Positions 7,273 to 15,908 of a stretch of 27,930 nucleotides of DNA are shown here, piece after piece. Positions within the stretch are counted from its first letter, which is position 1. Every line of letters starts with the position of its first letter. The translations under genes were made by a program, and so were the position numbers. This DNA is from Bacteroides sp. (GTDB lineage: Bacteria; Bacteroidota; Bacteroidia; Bacteroidales; Bacteroidaceae), in contig JASLCM010000121.1 in NCBI GenBank assembly GCA_030151845.1, forward strand, positions 1 to 27,930. The letters run 5' to 3'. Below the pieces are notes generated by a model. It ran no database searches, had not been told where the DNA came from, and saw nothing but the letters and a program-made list of their open reading frames with translations.

Positions 7273-8259
7273 CTATTTCTTTACAGGATAAAAAACTTTA
7301 TTGGCCCCAGAAGTTAGTGTACAGTCTATGTTTTTATCACGAATGAAAGATTGAATATGCCTCATTCGTTTCTCTTCAAGGATTTCATCTACCGCTATTA
7401 AAATCCCTGTCTCTTCGACCTCTCCGAAACCATAGTTAATAGCAGTTCCAAACATTTTCATTGTTGGACTCAAGCCCATATATGCATTCACAAGTGGTGG
7501 TATATTAAAACCTAACTTTCTTATTTCTCGATTTAATATTCGATAATCTTCCCGGAAAGAATCCTTATTAAAAAGAAGCTCTAATTCATTGATATCCGAA
7601 TTTATCTCCAAAGGTTTTATTGGGAATATTAAATTTTCATCATCACCAAAATGCTTCTTTAAAAAATGAAGAATCATGTCCCTTCCTTGCTTGTGATAAC
7701 TAGGATACATCGTCACCTTTCCAAAAAAGTACTTTACAGTTGGCATTACAACGGTTAATGCTCCCAGCCCATCCCATAGATTATCTAGGGCAAACAGACC
7801 TTTACTTCCTGCACGAGAAGATTGATATTCAAGTGTAACAAAGGAGCGTCCCAACTCAATGGTCGTAGGCAAGTACTCTTCTATAAATTTTTCAGAAAAT
7901 TTAAAAAGATGAGAGGTCGCAATTTGGGGTATACCGTCTATCAGTTTCACATCGGTCCCAAGAATATAGCGATACCCTCCTAGAATCTCTTCGGCCTCAG
8001 GGTTCCACACAATAAGTTGCTTATAGGCATTCTCCATTGTGTCAAACTCATCTATATCTACAGCCTTGCCGGTTCCTCCACCCGCTGCCCTAAAAGCTAT
8101 TTCTCGTAAGCGGCCAATTTCTCTCATTGTATAAGGCGAATCCTGATGAGTAATAACGTAAATTTGATTATTACTCTTATTCGTCATACGCAAACGTTTA
8201 TCTTCTGTAAGTTCTGCCTTAATCAGCTCTTTATCAACCGCATCTATAATCTCTTCCAT
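7273..8259 (-). CDS. glsB: GNAT-family N-acyltransferase of the glycine-lipid type (GlsB/OlsB-like)
   Basis: A 328-residue protein of the GNAT-like group often annotated as 'putative hemolysin' (COG3176) and related to the ornithine-lipid N-acyltransferase OlsB. In Bacteroides thetaiotaomicron the homologue GlsB joins a 3-hydroxy fatty acid to glycine, giving the N-acyl glycine (commendamide) core of glycine lipids. Recognisable segments are an N-terminal REIGRLREIAFRAAGGGTG stretch near residue 46-64, the EEILGGYRYILG strand near 90-101, and ELGRSFV near 136 where the acyl-carrier site lies in the family. It lies 3 bp after the PlsC-like gene, the same pair as in Bacteroides next to the dcw cluster, which supports the call. 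Whether glycine or another amino acid is the acceptor cannot be seen. A terminator follows. Confidence 0.82.
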   Translation of the reverse strand: MEEIIDAVDKELIKAELTEDKRLRMTNKSNNQIYVITHQDSPYTMREIGRLREIAFRAAGGGTGKAVDIDEFDTMENAYKQLIVWNPEAEEILGGYRYILGTDVKLIDGIPQIATSHLFKFSEKFIEEYLPTTIELGRSFVTLEYQSSRAGSKGLFALDNLWDGLGALTVVMPTVKYFFGKVTMYPSYHKQGRDMILHFLKKHFGDDENLIFPIKPLEINSDINELELLFNKDSFREDYRILNREIRKLGFNIPPLVNAYMGLSPTMKMFGTAINYGFGEVEETGILIAVDEILEEKRMRHIQSFIRDKNIDCTLTSGANKVFYPVKK

Positions 8260-8262
8260 GTC

Positions 8263-9099
8263 TTATTCTTGATGGCTATTTTTTAGTTTATAAACCTCTT
8301 TTCTTACTTCTTGTGCCCATTGCATAGGGGTTTTATCATTTGTAAAAGTTTGCCAAGGAATAGGTTTTCCAAAAGTCACAGTAAAGGTTTTATTCCTACT
8401 TTTAAACATCTCATCTACTAAATAGAGCATAGCTATATTTACTTTAATGCCTAAACTCCCACAAAAGTTTGCCAAGTTATAAAAAAAATTAGAATTTTGC
8501 CCTTCAAAGTGAATCGGAACCACATCACGCTGTGATTCAATGCTCTTTACAACAAATGTCTTCTTCCATTCCAAGTCTTGAACCTTTCCCTTTATTCTTC
8601 TCGAACAAAGTCCGGCTGGAAACATTATTAATTGATTCTTCGAAGCAAACCCCTCTCGAATTTGCTCAGCCAGCTGTTTCGACTGACTCCCAACTGTGTT
8701 AACAGGAATAAATAAAGGAGACAAACCTTTGATGTTCATAAGAATGTCATTCACCAAATATTTAATATTTCCATTGTACTTTTGCCCCAAAATATATCCT
8801 AAAGCAACTCCATCCTGCCCACCCAGTGGATGATTAGAGACAAATGTATACAATTTATCATCTTGTGGAATATTCTCTTCACCACGAACATTAAGCTTTA
8901 TATTCATAAAGCCCATTGAGGCCTCTAGAAAATCCATTCCCTCTTTGCCCTTACTCTCCATAAGGAATTCATTTAACTCCTCTTGGTGAATAATTTTCCG
9001 AAGATATGAGATGACAAACTTTGGAATATATCGATAATATTTCGGCAGTTTATCCTGTAAAACTTTTTCTATATCTATTAAATATCCTCTATCTTCCAT
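8263..9099 (-). CDS. glsA: PlsC-like O-acyltransferase of the glycine-lipid type (GlsA-like)
   Basis: A 278-residue lysophospholipid-acyltransferase-fold protein. It is expected to add the second acyl chain to the hydroxyl of an N-acyl amino acid made by its neighbour, at the inner membrane. The acceptor motif reads NHPLGGQDG (His90 and Asp96), with five rather than the usual four residues between His and Asp. The phosphate-binding FPEG-like motif reads FPAG (about 160-163), followed by CSRRIKGKVQDLEWKKTF. This HPxGG variant is what I would expect in the OlsA/GlsA-like branch. I chose the ATG at 9099: the frame is open three codons further, but only to a TTG. It is the first gene of a two-gene unit with glsB and is divergent from mraZ. 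Confidence 0.8.
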   Translation of the reverse strand: MEDRGYLIDIEKVLQDKLPKYYRYIPKFVISYLRKIIHQEELNEFLMESKGKEGMDFLEASMGFMNIKLNVRGEENIPQDDKLYTFVSNHPLGGQDGVALGYILGQKYNGNIKYLVNDILMNIKGLSPLFIPVNTVGSQSKQLAEQIREGFASKNQLIMFPAGLCSRRIKGKVQDLEWKKTFVVKSIESQRDVVPIHFEGQNSNFFYNLANFCGSLGIKVNIAMLYLVDEMFKSRNKTFTVTFGKPIPWQTFTNDKTPMQWAQEVRKEVYKLKNSHQE

Positions 9100-9125
9100 A
9101 AATAACAATTCTGAAAGTGAAAATA

Positions 9126-9133
9126 CAAATTTA
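9126..9133 (-). promoter_or_regulatory. Candidate promoter -7 box for glsA-glsB
   Basis: Read on the minus strand this is TAAATTTG, matching TAnnTTTG, 26 bp before the glsA ATG at 9099. No -33 TTTG is present at 19-21 bp. The choice of the 9099 start leaves a leader of normal length. Confidence 0.5.
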
Positions 9134-9281
9134 ATTTAACTTTTTTATTATATACGCTTTTTTAATAAAAAAAGAGGTATGAGAGCCATAAGCAGCAAGT
9201 CACTGCTACTTTTTAATAACATTACTAAATTTTATTACCTATTCGAACTCATGTTAAATCTTTAAATTAAAGCAGGAAAAA

Positions 9282-9306
9282 TGTGGGGAATTGTGGAGAA
9301 ATGTGT
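9282..9306 (+). promoter_or_regulatory. Candidate MraZ operator (10-bp-spaced TGTGG repeats)
   Basis: TGTGGGGAA (9282), TGTGGAGAA (9292) and a degenerate TGTGT (9302) start exactly 10 bp apart, one helical turn, 38-62 bp before the mraZ start. MraZ proteins are known to bind short G-rich direct repeats at this spacing upstream of their own operon (TGGG repeats in E. coli). A weak -7-like TAATTTTA (9306-9313) touches the last repeat, so binding would affect promoter use. Autoregulation is inferred. Confidence 0.6.
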
Positions 9307-9331
9307 AATTTTACATCACTAATGTATATAT

Positions 9332-9340
9332 AAGGTGGAG
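9332..9340 (+). promoter_or_regulatory. Ribosome binding site deciding the mraZ start
   Basis: AAGGTGGAG lies 3 bp before the GTG at 9344. It overlaps the earlier in-frame GTG at 9335, which therefore would lack a binding site. This favours 9344 as the start. Confidence 0.5.
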
Positions 9341-9343
9341 TTT

Positions 9344-9790
9344 GTGAATTTCTGGGGTAACATAGAAGCTAAAATAGACACAAAAGGAAGAGTCTTTATT
9401 CCTGTCCAGTTCAGAAAAGAGTTACTTTCTGTACAAGAGGAGTGTGTTATTTTAAAAAAAGACCTACACCAGAACTGCCTCATCATATATCCCAAAGAGG
9501 TATGGGAAAAACTCCTTCAAGAGCTTCAAGTGAAGCTAGATAAATGGGACCCCATCCATCAAACTCTTTTTCGACAATTTGTTAGTGATCTTGAGATTCT
9601 TACTGTAGACAATAGTGGAAGAATTTTAATACCTAAAAGATTAGTAGGTTTAACAAACATAGACTCTGAAGTCCGTTTTATTGGAGTTGGAAATCGAATA
9701 GAGGTGTGGGCTAAAGAGGAGTTAGAACAGGCATTACTCCCACAAGAAGACTTCACAAAAGCCTTAGCTAAAATCATGAAAAATGAGTGA
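9344..9790 (+). CDS. mraZ: Transcriptional regulator MraZ
   Basis: MraZ is a double SpoVT/AbrB-fold protein that forms a ring and binds repeats in front of the dcw operon, repressing it in the species studied. Both halves show the signature: IDTKGRVFIP in the first (about residues 12-21) and VDNSGRILIP in the second (about 88-97). The chosen GTG start gives 148 residues beginning MNFWGNIEAK, in line with the family; a GTG three codons earlier (9335) is possible. Its last 8 bases overlap rsmH, so the two are likely coupled. The TGTGG repeats upstream are a plausible target. Confidence 0.93.
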   Translation: MNFWGNIEAKIDTKGRVFIPVQFRKELLSVQEECVILKKDLHQNCLIIYPKEVWEKLLQELQVKLDKWDPIHQTLFRQFVSDLEILTVDNSGRILIPKRLVGLTNIDSEVRFIGVGNRIEVWAKEELEQALLPQEDFTKALAKIMKNE

Positions 9791-10718
9791 ATTTAATCAA
9801 ACATATCATATTCCTGTTCTCTTACCTGAGAGTATTTCCGCTTTGGATATTAACCCAAAAGGTATTTATGTTGATGTTACTTTCGGAGGTGGTGGACACT
9901 CCAAAGAGATTCTAAAGCACTTAGACAAAGAGGGACACCTTTTCGGATTTGATCAAGATGCTGATGCAGAGAGAAATATCATAGATGACTCTAGGTTTAC
10001 TTTTGTAAGAAGCAACTTCAGGTACTTAAAAAACTTCCTAAGATACCACAACATCCCAAAAGTGGACGGAATCTTAGCAGATTTAGGGGTCTCTTCTCAT
10101 CATTTTGATGCAGAAGAGCGTGGTTTTTCTTTTAGGTTCAACTCAAAACTAGATATGAGAATGAACACAAGAGCATCCTTAAGTGCTGTTGAAGTTATCA
10201 ACAATTACGAGGAAAACCGGCTAGCCGATATTTTTTACCTGTATGGAGAATTGAAAAACAGTAGAAGACTAGCCTCAACCATCGTTAAAGCAAGAGAGAG
10301 TAAGAAGATAGAGACTGTAGAACAACTCATTCAGCTTATTACCCCTCTCTTTAGAAAAGGGAAAGAGAATAAAGAGTTTGCAAAAGTCTTTCAGGCCATA
10401 CGTATCGAGGTGAACAAAGAGATGGATGCTTTAAGAGATTTCTTAGAGAGTGCAAAAGAGATGCTGAAACCCGAAGGTAGATTAGTCGTTATAACTTACC
10501 ACTCCTTAGAAGATCGTATGGTAAAGAACTTCATACGCTCTGGAAACATCGAAGGAAAAGTAGAGACTGATTTTTTTGGCAACAGGTTGACTCCTTTCGA
10601 AGCTGTTAACAATAGGGTTATAACTCCAACCGATTTAGAGCTGGAGAGAAACTCACGCTCTAGAAGTGCAAAATTAAGAATCGCAAAAAAGAAAGAGAAT
10701 GGATCAGGAAAAGCGTAA
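9783..10718 (+). CDS. rsmH: 16S rRNA (cytosine1402-N4)-methyltransferase RsmH
   Basis: A 311-residue SAM-dependent methyltransferase (formerly MraW) that modifies C1402 in the ribosomal P site. The SAM-binding motif VDVTFGGGGHS is at about 30-40, GFDQDADA follows near 55, and the family-specific LADLGVSSHHFD near 99 and YHSLEDRMVK near 236 are intact. Length is normal. It overlaps mraZ by 8 bp and the FtsL-like gene by 20 bp, as is usual at the head of the dcw cluster. No anomalies seen. Confidence 0.97.
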   Translation: MSEFNQTYHIPVLLPESISALDINPKGIYVDVTFGGGGHSKEILKHLDKEGHLFGFDQDADAERNIIDDSRFTFVRSNFRYLKNFLRYHNIPKVDGILADLGVSSHHFDAEERGFSFRFNSKLDMRMNTRASLSAVEVINNYEENRLADIFYLYGELKNSRRLASTIVKARESKKIETVEQLIQLITPLFRKGKENKEFAKVFQAIRIEVNKEMDALRDFLESAKEMLKPEGRLVVITYHSLEDRMVKNFIRSGNIEGKVETDFFGNRLTPFEAVNNRVITPTDLELERNSRSRSAKLRIAKKKENGSGKA

Positions 10719-11037
10719 AAGAGAAAAAAGTAGCCTCTCCATTTGGGATCTATTATCTGGAGAGTTTCTTAAGAAAGAACAAGTTGTTAAATATAGAAAT
10801 TTAGGCATATTGATCTTCTTTCTAACCTTTATCCATATCAACAATAGGTATGCTGGTCAACAAGAGTTTATTGAAATCAATAAACTGGAAGAAAAGCTGT
10901 TAGATATTAAGTATCATGCATTAAGCCGAAGTTCTGAGCTTATGGAGCGAAGTAGACAATCTAAGATAGAAGAATATATTACAACTCAAAACAGTGAGTT
11001 AGAGATAGCAACTACTCCTCCCTACTTAATTAAATAA
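10699..11037 (+). CDS. FtsL-like divisome protein
   Basis: A 112-residue bitopic protein: a charged cytoplasmic N-terminus (about 1-33), one membrane segment (about 35-49, LGILIFFLTFIHI) and a periplasmic helix with heptad-like spacing (about 55-100). This size, topology and place between rsmH and ftsI match FtsL, which links FtsB and FtsQ to the FtsW/FtsI synthase. FtsL is poorly conserved in sequence, so the call leans on position and topology. Bacteroidota members form their own subfamily. The start codon lies within rsmH, and the gene ends 2 bp before ftsI. Confidence 0.8.
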   Translation: MDQEKRKREKSSLSIWDLLSGEFLKKEQVVKYRNLGILIFFLTFIHINNRYAGQQEFIEINKLEEKLLDIKYHALSRSSELMERSRQSKIEEYITTQNSELEIATTPPYLIK

Positions 11038-11039
11038 CA

Positions 11040-13169
11040 ATGAGCGAGTTTAAAGATACTATACAGTTTAGGTACCTATTGGTAGTAACTTTAATGGTGT
11101 TAGCTGTCACTGCGATACTCATTAAGGCTGGCTTTATCATGTTTGTTGAAAACTCTTACTGGAATGAGGTGGCTAATAGATACGAAAACGACAGTGTTTC
11201 AGTTAAGCCTACAAGGGGGAACATCCTCTCCTCTGATGGAAAGCTGGTCGCTAGTTCTCTTCCTGAGTATAAACTATTCATGGATTTTAAAGCTGGAGGG
11301 GAGAAAAAGGACTCCTTGCTTCTTGCGCACATTAACGATATTGCTGCAGGAATGCACAAAGCTATACCATCATACAGTCGCCAATTCTTTAAAAACAAAC
11401 TACTAGATGGTAGAAAAAGACAAGCACGATATTACCCCATCTATCCCCATAGAATTTCTTACAATCAGTTTAAGGAGATTACCTCTCTACCACTTCTAAA
11501 TAGAGGTAGATTCACAAGTGGATTAACTTGGGAAACTTTTAATCAAAGGAAAAAACCCTTTGGTTCACTAGCAAAAAGAACACTTGGGGATATGTACCCT
11601 GATATAACCCAAGGAGCCAAAAATGGACTAGAGCTATATTATGACAGTATTCTTAAAGGGAAAGAGGGTATTGCCCGTAGGAGAAAAATCAAAAACAAAT
11701 ACCTATCCATAACCAAGGAACCAGCAATAAATGGCTCAGACATTATCACAACGATTGATGTAAACATGCAAGACATTTGTGAAAAAGCAGTTGTCGACAA
11801 CCTGAAAAAATTCAATGCGAATGTAGGGGTAGCCATTTTAATGGAAGTTGAAACAGGTGAAATAAAGGCTATTGTTAACATGACTAAAGTGGGCAATGGA
11901 ACTTATCAGGAGATTAAGAACAATGCCATATCCGACCTTTATGAACCTGGATCAACATTTAAAACAGCATCACTTATGGTTGCACTAGAAGATGGTATGG
12001 TCGACATGAATGATGGGGTTGACACCGGCAATGGGGTTAAAAGATATGCAAACCGCATAATGAAAGACCATAATGCCCATAGAGGAGGCTATGGCTATTT
12101 AACTGTTCCCGAAATATTGATGTTTTCATCCAATATTGGAATTTCCACCATCATCCATGATCACTACGACAAAAAAAGAAAAAAGTTTGTTGAGGGAATT
12201 AAAAAACTAGGCATATTAGATAAACTTGAACTAGATATTCACGGTGTTGGTACACCTACCATTAAGAATCCAGACGACCCAACCTTTTCTAACACCGATT
12301 TACCTTGGATGAGTATGGGCTATGGGTCACAGATTCCAGCCATTAATATGGTTACATTCTACAACACCATAGCCAATAACGGAACTATGGTTAAACCTAG
12401 GTTGGTTAAAGCAATTATGGAAAATGGAAGAATCGTTAAAGAGATAAAACCCGAAATACTCAGAAAATCAGTTGCATCTCGTTCAACCATAAAAAAAATA
12501 CAGGAAATTCTTGAAAGAACAATTAGTGAAGGAATTGGTAAACCTGCTGGTTCTGATCAGTTTAAAGTTGCAGGAAAAACAGGTACTGCACAAATAGCAA
12601 AAGGGAGCCGTGGATACAAAAGCGGACCAATGGAATACCTACTCTCTTTTTGTGGTTATTTTCCTGCCGATAACCCTAAATATTCCTGCATTGTCTCTAT
12701 CCAAAACACAGGGGGGCCAGCAGCAGGAGGACTAATAGCTGGAACTGCATTCAAGAAAATAGCAGAAAGAGTATATGCACATTCTTTAAGGGCTGATGTC
12801 TCTTCAGCCAAAGATACCGTAAATACTCTCTACCCTCAAATAAAGAAAGGAGAGTTAAACCTTGCTAACTATGTTCTTAAAGAGGTTAAACAGGAGAAAC
12901 CCTCTATGGAGAAGCCTAATGATGGGAAATACCTATGGGGAAGAATTGATTATAACAACGAATCAAAAAGTGTAGAATTATCGCCAACACCTGTACAAGA
13001 GAAAGTCATTCCCGATGTTCGAGGCATGGGTGCTAGAGATGCTGTATATCTACTCGAGCGACTGGGCTTGCGCGTCCAGCTCAATGGAATTGGACATGTA
13101 ACAAGACAGTCTCTACTTCCTGGTAGCAATGCAGGAAGAGGAAGAACCATTGTACTAACACTAAACTAG
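11040..13169 (+). CDS. ftsI: Division-specific transpeptidase (PBP3/FtsI) with C-terminal PASTA domain
   Basis: This class B penicillin-binding protein (709 residues) cross-links septal peptidoglycan with FtsW. It has one membrane anchor (about 12-34), a PBP-dimer domain (about 55-215, starting with the RGNILS motif) and a transpeptidase domain with all three active-site motifs: S305-TFK308, S363-SN365 and K513-TG515. After about residue 640 comes a single PASTA domain (IPDVRGMGARDAVYLLERL). PASTA units are best known from Gram-positive PBPs and kinases, but they occur in Bacteroidota FtsI. It is flanked closely by the FtsL-like gene and murE. Confidence 0.95.
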   Translation: MSEFKDTIQFRYLLVVTLMVLAVTAILIKAGFIMFVENSYWNEVANRYENDSVSVKPTRGNILSSDGKLVASSLPEYKLFMDFKAGGEKKDSLLLAHINDIAAGMHKAIPSYSRQFFKNKLLDGRKRQARYYPIYPHRISYNQFKEITSLPLLNRGRFTSGLTWETFNQRKKPFGSLAKRTLGDMYPDITQGAKNGLELYYDSILKGKEGIARRRKIKNKYLSITKEPAINGSDIITTIDVNMQDICEKAVVDNLKKFNANVGVAILMEVETGEIKAIVNMTKVGNGTYQEIKNNAISDLYEPGSTFKTASLMVALEDGMVDMNDGVDTGNGVKRYANRIMKDHNAHRGGYGYLTVPEILMFSSNIGISTIIHDHYDKKRKKFVEGIKKLGILDKLELDIHGVGTPTIKNPDDPTFSNTDLPWMSMGYGSQIPAINMVTFYNTIANNGTMVKPRLVKAIMENGRIVKEIKPEILRKSVASRSTIKKIQEILERTISEGIGKPAGSDQFKVAGKTGTAQIAKGSRGYKSGPMEYLLSFCGYFPADNPKYSCIVSIQNTGGPAAGGLIAGTAFKKIAERVYAHSLRADVSSAKDTVNTLYPQIKKGELNLANYVLKEVKQEKPSMEKPNDGKYLWGRIDYNNESKSVELSPTPVQEKVIPDVRGMGARDAVYLLERLGLRVQLNGIGHVTRQSLLPGSNAGRGRTIVLTLN

Positions 13170-13175
13170 TGGAGA

Positions 13176-14621
13176 ATGAAAATAAGTGAATTAACCTCAA
13201 TAATTGGACCCTATCATATAGAAGGAGAAGGGGACTGCGAAATAACCAATATCACAACAGACTCTAGGGCTGTTAAGCCTGGAGCTCTCTTTATTGCCGT
13301 AAGAGGGACTCAAACCGATGGGCACACTTACATTAATCAAGCTATCCAAAAAGGAGCTGTAGCAATTTTATGTGAGCAAACCTCTCCTGGGGGGCATGTG
13401 GTTAACATACAAGTGGAGTCTACAAAAGAGCTTGTTGGTCCAATCGCATCTTATTTCTATGGAAATCCATCCTCAAAGTTAAAACTAATAGGTGTTACTG
13501 GAACCAATGGTAAAACAACAGTAGCCACCTTACTCTATCAATTGTTCAAGAAAGTTGGAGAAAAGGTAGGATTACTATCTACTGTTTGTAACTACATAGA
13601 CGAAAAGCGAGTGGAAGCAACACACACCACACCAGATCCAATATCTCTAAATAAACTATTAGCAGAAATGGTCTCTGCGGGATGCTCACTAGCTTTTATG
13701 GAAGTAAGCTCACATGCAATTGATCAGCAACGTATTGCTGGACTAAAATTCGTAGGTGGAATTTTCACCAACTTAACAAGGGATCATCTCGACTACCATA
13801 AAACTACAGCCAACTACATCAAGGCTAAGAAGCAGTTTTTCGATCATCTTCCTAAAGAGGCCTTTTGTCTTATTAATAAAGACGATAAGAATGGCATGGT
13901 AATGACTCAAAACACAAAAGCCTCCATCTTTTCATTTTCACTAAGAAATAGAAGTGATTATAAAGGAAGGATTTTAGAGTCACACTTTGATGGTTCATTA
14001 CTGGTTTTTGATGACCAAGAGCTATTCGTTCAATTTATCGGTGAGTTCAATGCATATAATTTATTAACCGTTTATGGAGCAGCTAGACTCCTTGGGTTAG
14101 AGAAAGAAGAAACATTAATTAGGTTAAGCGAGCTTCAGCCTGTTTCTGGCCGTTTCGAGTCATTCAAATCGAAACAAGGATACACTGTAATTGTTGACTA
14201 TGCGCATACACCTGACGCTATAAATAATGTTTTAAGCTCTGTTCACAATATACTGGAAGGAGAAGGAAGAGTCATTACTGTAGTAGGTGCCGGGGGAAAC
14301 CGAGATAAAGGGAAAAGGCCTATTATGGCCCAAGAATCTGTAAAGCAGAGCGATCAGGTTATTTTCACCTCAGATAATCCTCGAAATGAGGACCCACAAG
14401 CAATTGTGGAAGATATGCTTTCTGGCTTGACAGATCTAGAAAAGAGGAAAACGATTAGTATCCTAAATCGAAAAGAAGCGATTAAAACAGCCTGTTTACT
14501 TGCCCAACCCAACGATGTTGTTGTTATTGTGGGTAAAGGACATGAAACCTATCAAGAGATAAAGGGAGTTAAACACCACTTTGATGATAAAGAAGAAGTA
14601 CTCGCTATTATTAATGCCTAA
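13176..14621 (+). CDS. murE: UDP-MurNAc-L-Ala-D-Glu:meso-diaminopimelate ligase MurE
   Basis: The 481-residue cytoplasmic ATP-dependent ligase adds the third amino acid of the peptidoglycan stem. The ATP-binding loop GTNGKTT (Lys113) and the central-domain segments MEVSSHA and NLTRDHLDYH are intact. The DNPR motif at 400-403 marks enzymes that use meso-diaminopimelate rather than lysine, so this organism should have a DAP-type wall. The N-terminal domain (about 1-100) with the TDSR uridine-site motif is complete. It follows ftsI by 6 bp. Confidence 0.96.
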   Translation: MKISELTSIIGPYHIEGEGDCEITNITTDSRAVKPGALFIAVRGTQTDGHTYINQAIQKGAVAILCEQTSPGGHVVNIQVESTKELVGPIASYFYGNPSSKLKLIGVTGTNGKTTVATLLYQLFKKVGEKVGLLSTVCNYIDEKRVEATHTTPDPISLNKLLAEMVSAGCSLAFMEVSSHAIDQQRIAGLKFVGGIFTNLTRDHLDYHKTTANYIKAKKQFFDHLPKEAFCLINKDDKNGMVMTQNTKASIFSFSLRNRSDYKGRILESHFDGSLLVFDDQELFVQFIGEFNAYNLLTVYGAARLLGLEKEETLIRLSELQPVSGRFESFKSKQGYTVIVDYAHTPDAINNVLSSVHNILEGEGRVITVVGAGGNRDKGKRPIMAQESVKQSDQVIFTSDNPRNEDPQAIVEDMLSGLTDLEKRKTISILNRKEAIKTACLLAQPNDVVVIVGKGHETYQEIKGVKHHFDDKEEVLAIINA

Positions 14622-14638
14622 AAGAGAAAAAATAAAAA

Positions 14639-15907
14639 ATGCTATATTATCTATTTAAATGGTTGCAAGAGTATAATGTTCCTGGAGCAGGTATGTTTTC
14701 ATATACCTCTTTTCGAGCATTAATGGCTATTATTTTATCACTACTCATTTCCAGCATTTGGGGTGATAAATTCATCGACTATCTAAAAAGGAAGCAAATA
14801 ACAGAGATCCAAAGAGATGCTAGCATTGACCCTTTTGGAGTGAATAAAGTGGGCGTCCCTAGTATGGGGGGAATTATTATCATTGTTGCCATACTCATTC
14901 CCTGTTTATTGCTAGGTAAACTTCATAACACCTACCTCCTACTTATGTTAATTACCACCATATGGTTAGGAGTTATAGGTTTTACTGACGACTACATCAA
15001 AAACTTCAAAAGAAACAAAGATGGTCTTCAAGGAAAATATAAAATAGTTGGACAAATTGGGCTCGGATTAATTGTTGGATTAACCTTATACCTCAGTCCA
15101 CATGTTGTAATAAGAGAGAATATTGAAATTCAAAAACCTGGAGACGAGATAGAGGTTGTTCATGCTACACATGATATCAAGTCAACTAAGACCACCATAC
15201 CTTTTTTAAAGAGCAATAACCTGGATTATGCCGACTTTGTATCGTTCTTGGGAGAGTATGCTCAAGTGGGTGGGTGGATTCTTTTTGTTATTGTAACCAT
15301 ATTTGTCGTTGCAGCTGTTTCAAATGGAGCAAACTTAAACGATGGAATGGATGGAATGGCAGCCGGAAACTCCGCCATTATTGGCGCTACGCTTGGTGTT
15401 TTGGCTTACGTATCTAGTCACCTTCAATTTGCAACCTACTTAAATATAATGTATATCCCTGGTACAGAGGAACTCGTTATATTTATTTGTGCCTTTATTG
15501 GAGCCTTAATAGGTTTTTTATGGTATAATGCCTTCCCTGCACAAATATTCATGGGTGATACAGGGAGCCTTACAGTTGGTGGCATCATTGCTGTATATGC
15601 TATAGTGATAAAGAAAGAACTATTAATACCTCTTTTATGTGGTGTCTTTTTAATGGAGAACTTATCGGTAATCTTACAAGTTAGGTATTATAAAAAAGGG
15701 AAGAAAAAAGGAGTTAAACAACGAATATTTAAACGTACTCCTATACATGATCACTTTAGAACAACCCTATCACAACTAGACCCTGAATGCAGTTACATTG
15801 TGACTAAGCCTAAGAACGTGTTTCACGAATCTAAAATTACGGTGAGATTTTGGATCATCACCATCGTGCTAGCAGCACTCACAATCATTACATTAAAAAT
15901 AAGATAA
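14639..15907 (+). CDS. mraY: Phospho-N-acetylmuramoyl-pentapeptide transferase MraY
   Basis: An integral membrane enzyme (422 residues) that transfers phospho-MurNAc-pentapeptide to undecaprenyl phosphate, forming lipid I. Conserved acidic sites are present: D117-D118 (TDDYIK), N234-D235 with D238 (NDGMDGMA) and D307 (FMGDTGS). The usual triple-histidine loop reads IHDHF, with Asp371 between His370 and His372. The protein is about 60 residues longer than E. coli MraY, mostly through an insertion at about 155-200 between membrane helices. I believe this length is typical for Bacteroidales. It lies 17 bp after murE and 1 bp before murD. Confidence 0.95.
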   Translation: MLYYLFKWLQEYNVPGAGMFSYTSFRALMAIILSLLISSIWGDKFIDYLKRKQITEIQRDASIDPFGVNKVGVPSMGGIIIIVAILIPCLLLGKLHNTYLLLMLITTIWLGVIGFTDDYIKNFKRNKDGLQGKYKIVGQIGLGLIVGLTLYLSPHVVIRENIEIQKPGDEIEVVHATHDIKSTKTTIPFLKSNNLDYADFVSFLGEYAQVGGWILFVIVTIFVVAAVSNGANLNDGMDGMAAGNSAIIGATLGVLAYVSSHLQFATYLNIMYIPGTEELVIFICAFIGALIGFLWYNAFPAQIFMGDTGSLTVGGIIAVYAIVIKKELLIPLLCGVFLMENLSVILQVRYYKKGKKKGVKQRIFKRTPIHDHFRTTLSQLDPECSYIVTKPKNVFHESKITVRFWIITIVLAALTIITLKIR

Positions 15908-15908
15908 T

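Noticed and set aside
7273..8259. 'Hemolysin' as a function for the GNAT-like protein
   Set aside because: The label is inherited from an old screen; the fold and the paired PlsC-like gene point to lipid acyl transfer, and no pore-forming feature is visible.
9190..9216. Short hairpin AGCAG/CTGCT followed by T's, a possible terminator in the glsA-mraZ gap
   Set aside because: Only five pairs around a seven-base loop, and both flanking genes are transcribed away from it, so no transcript needs ending there.
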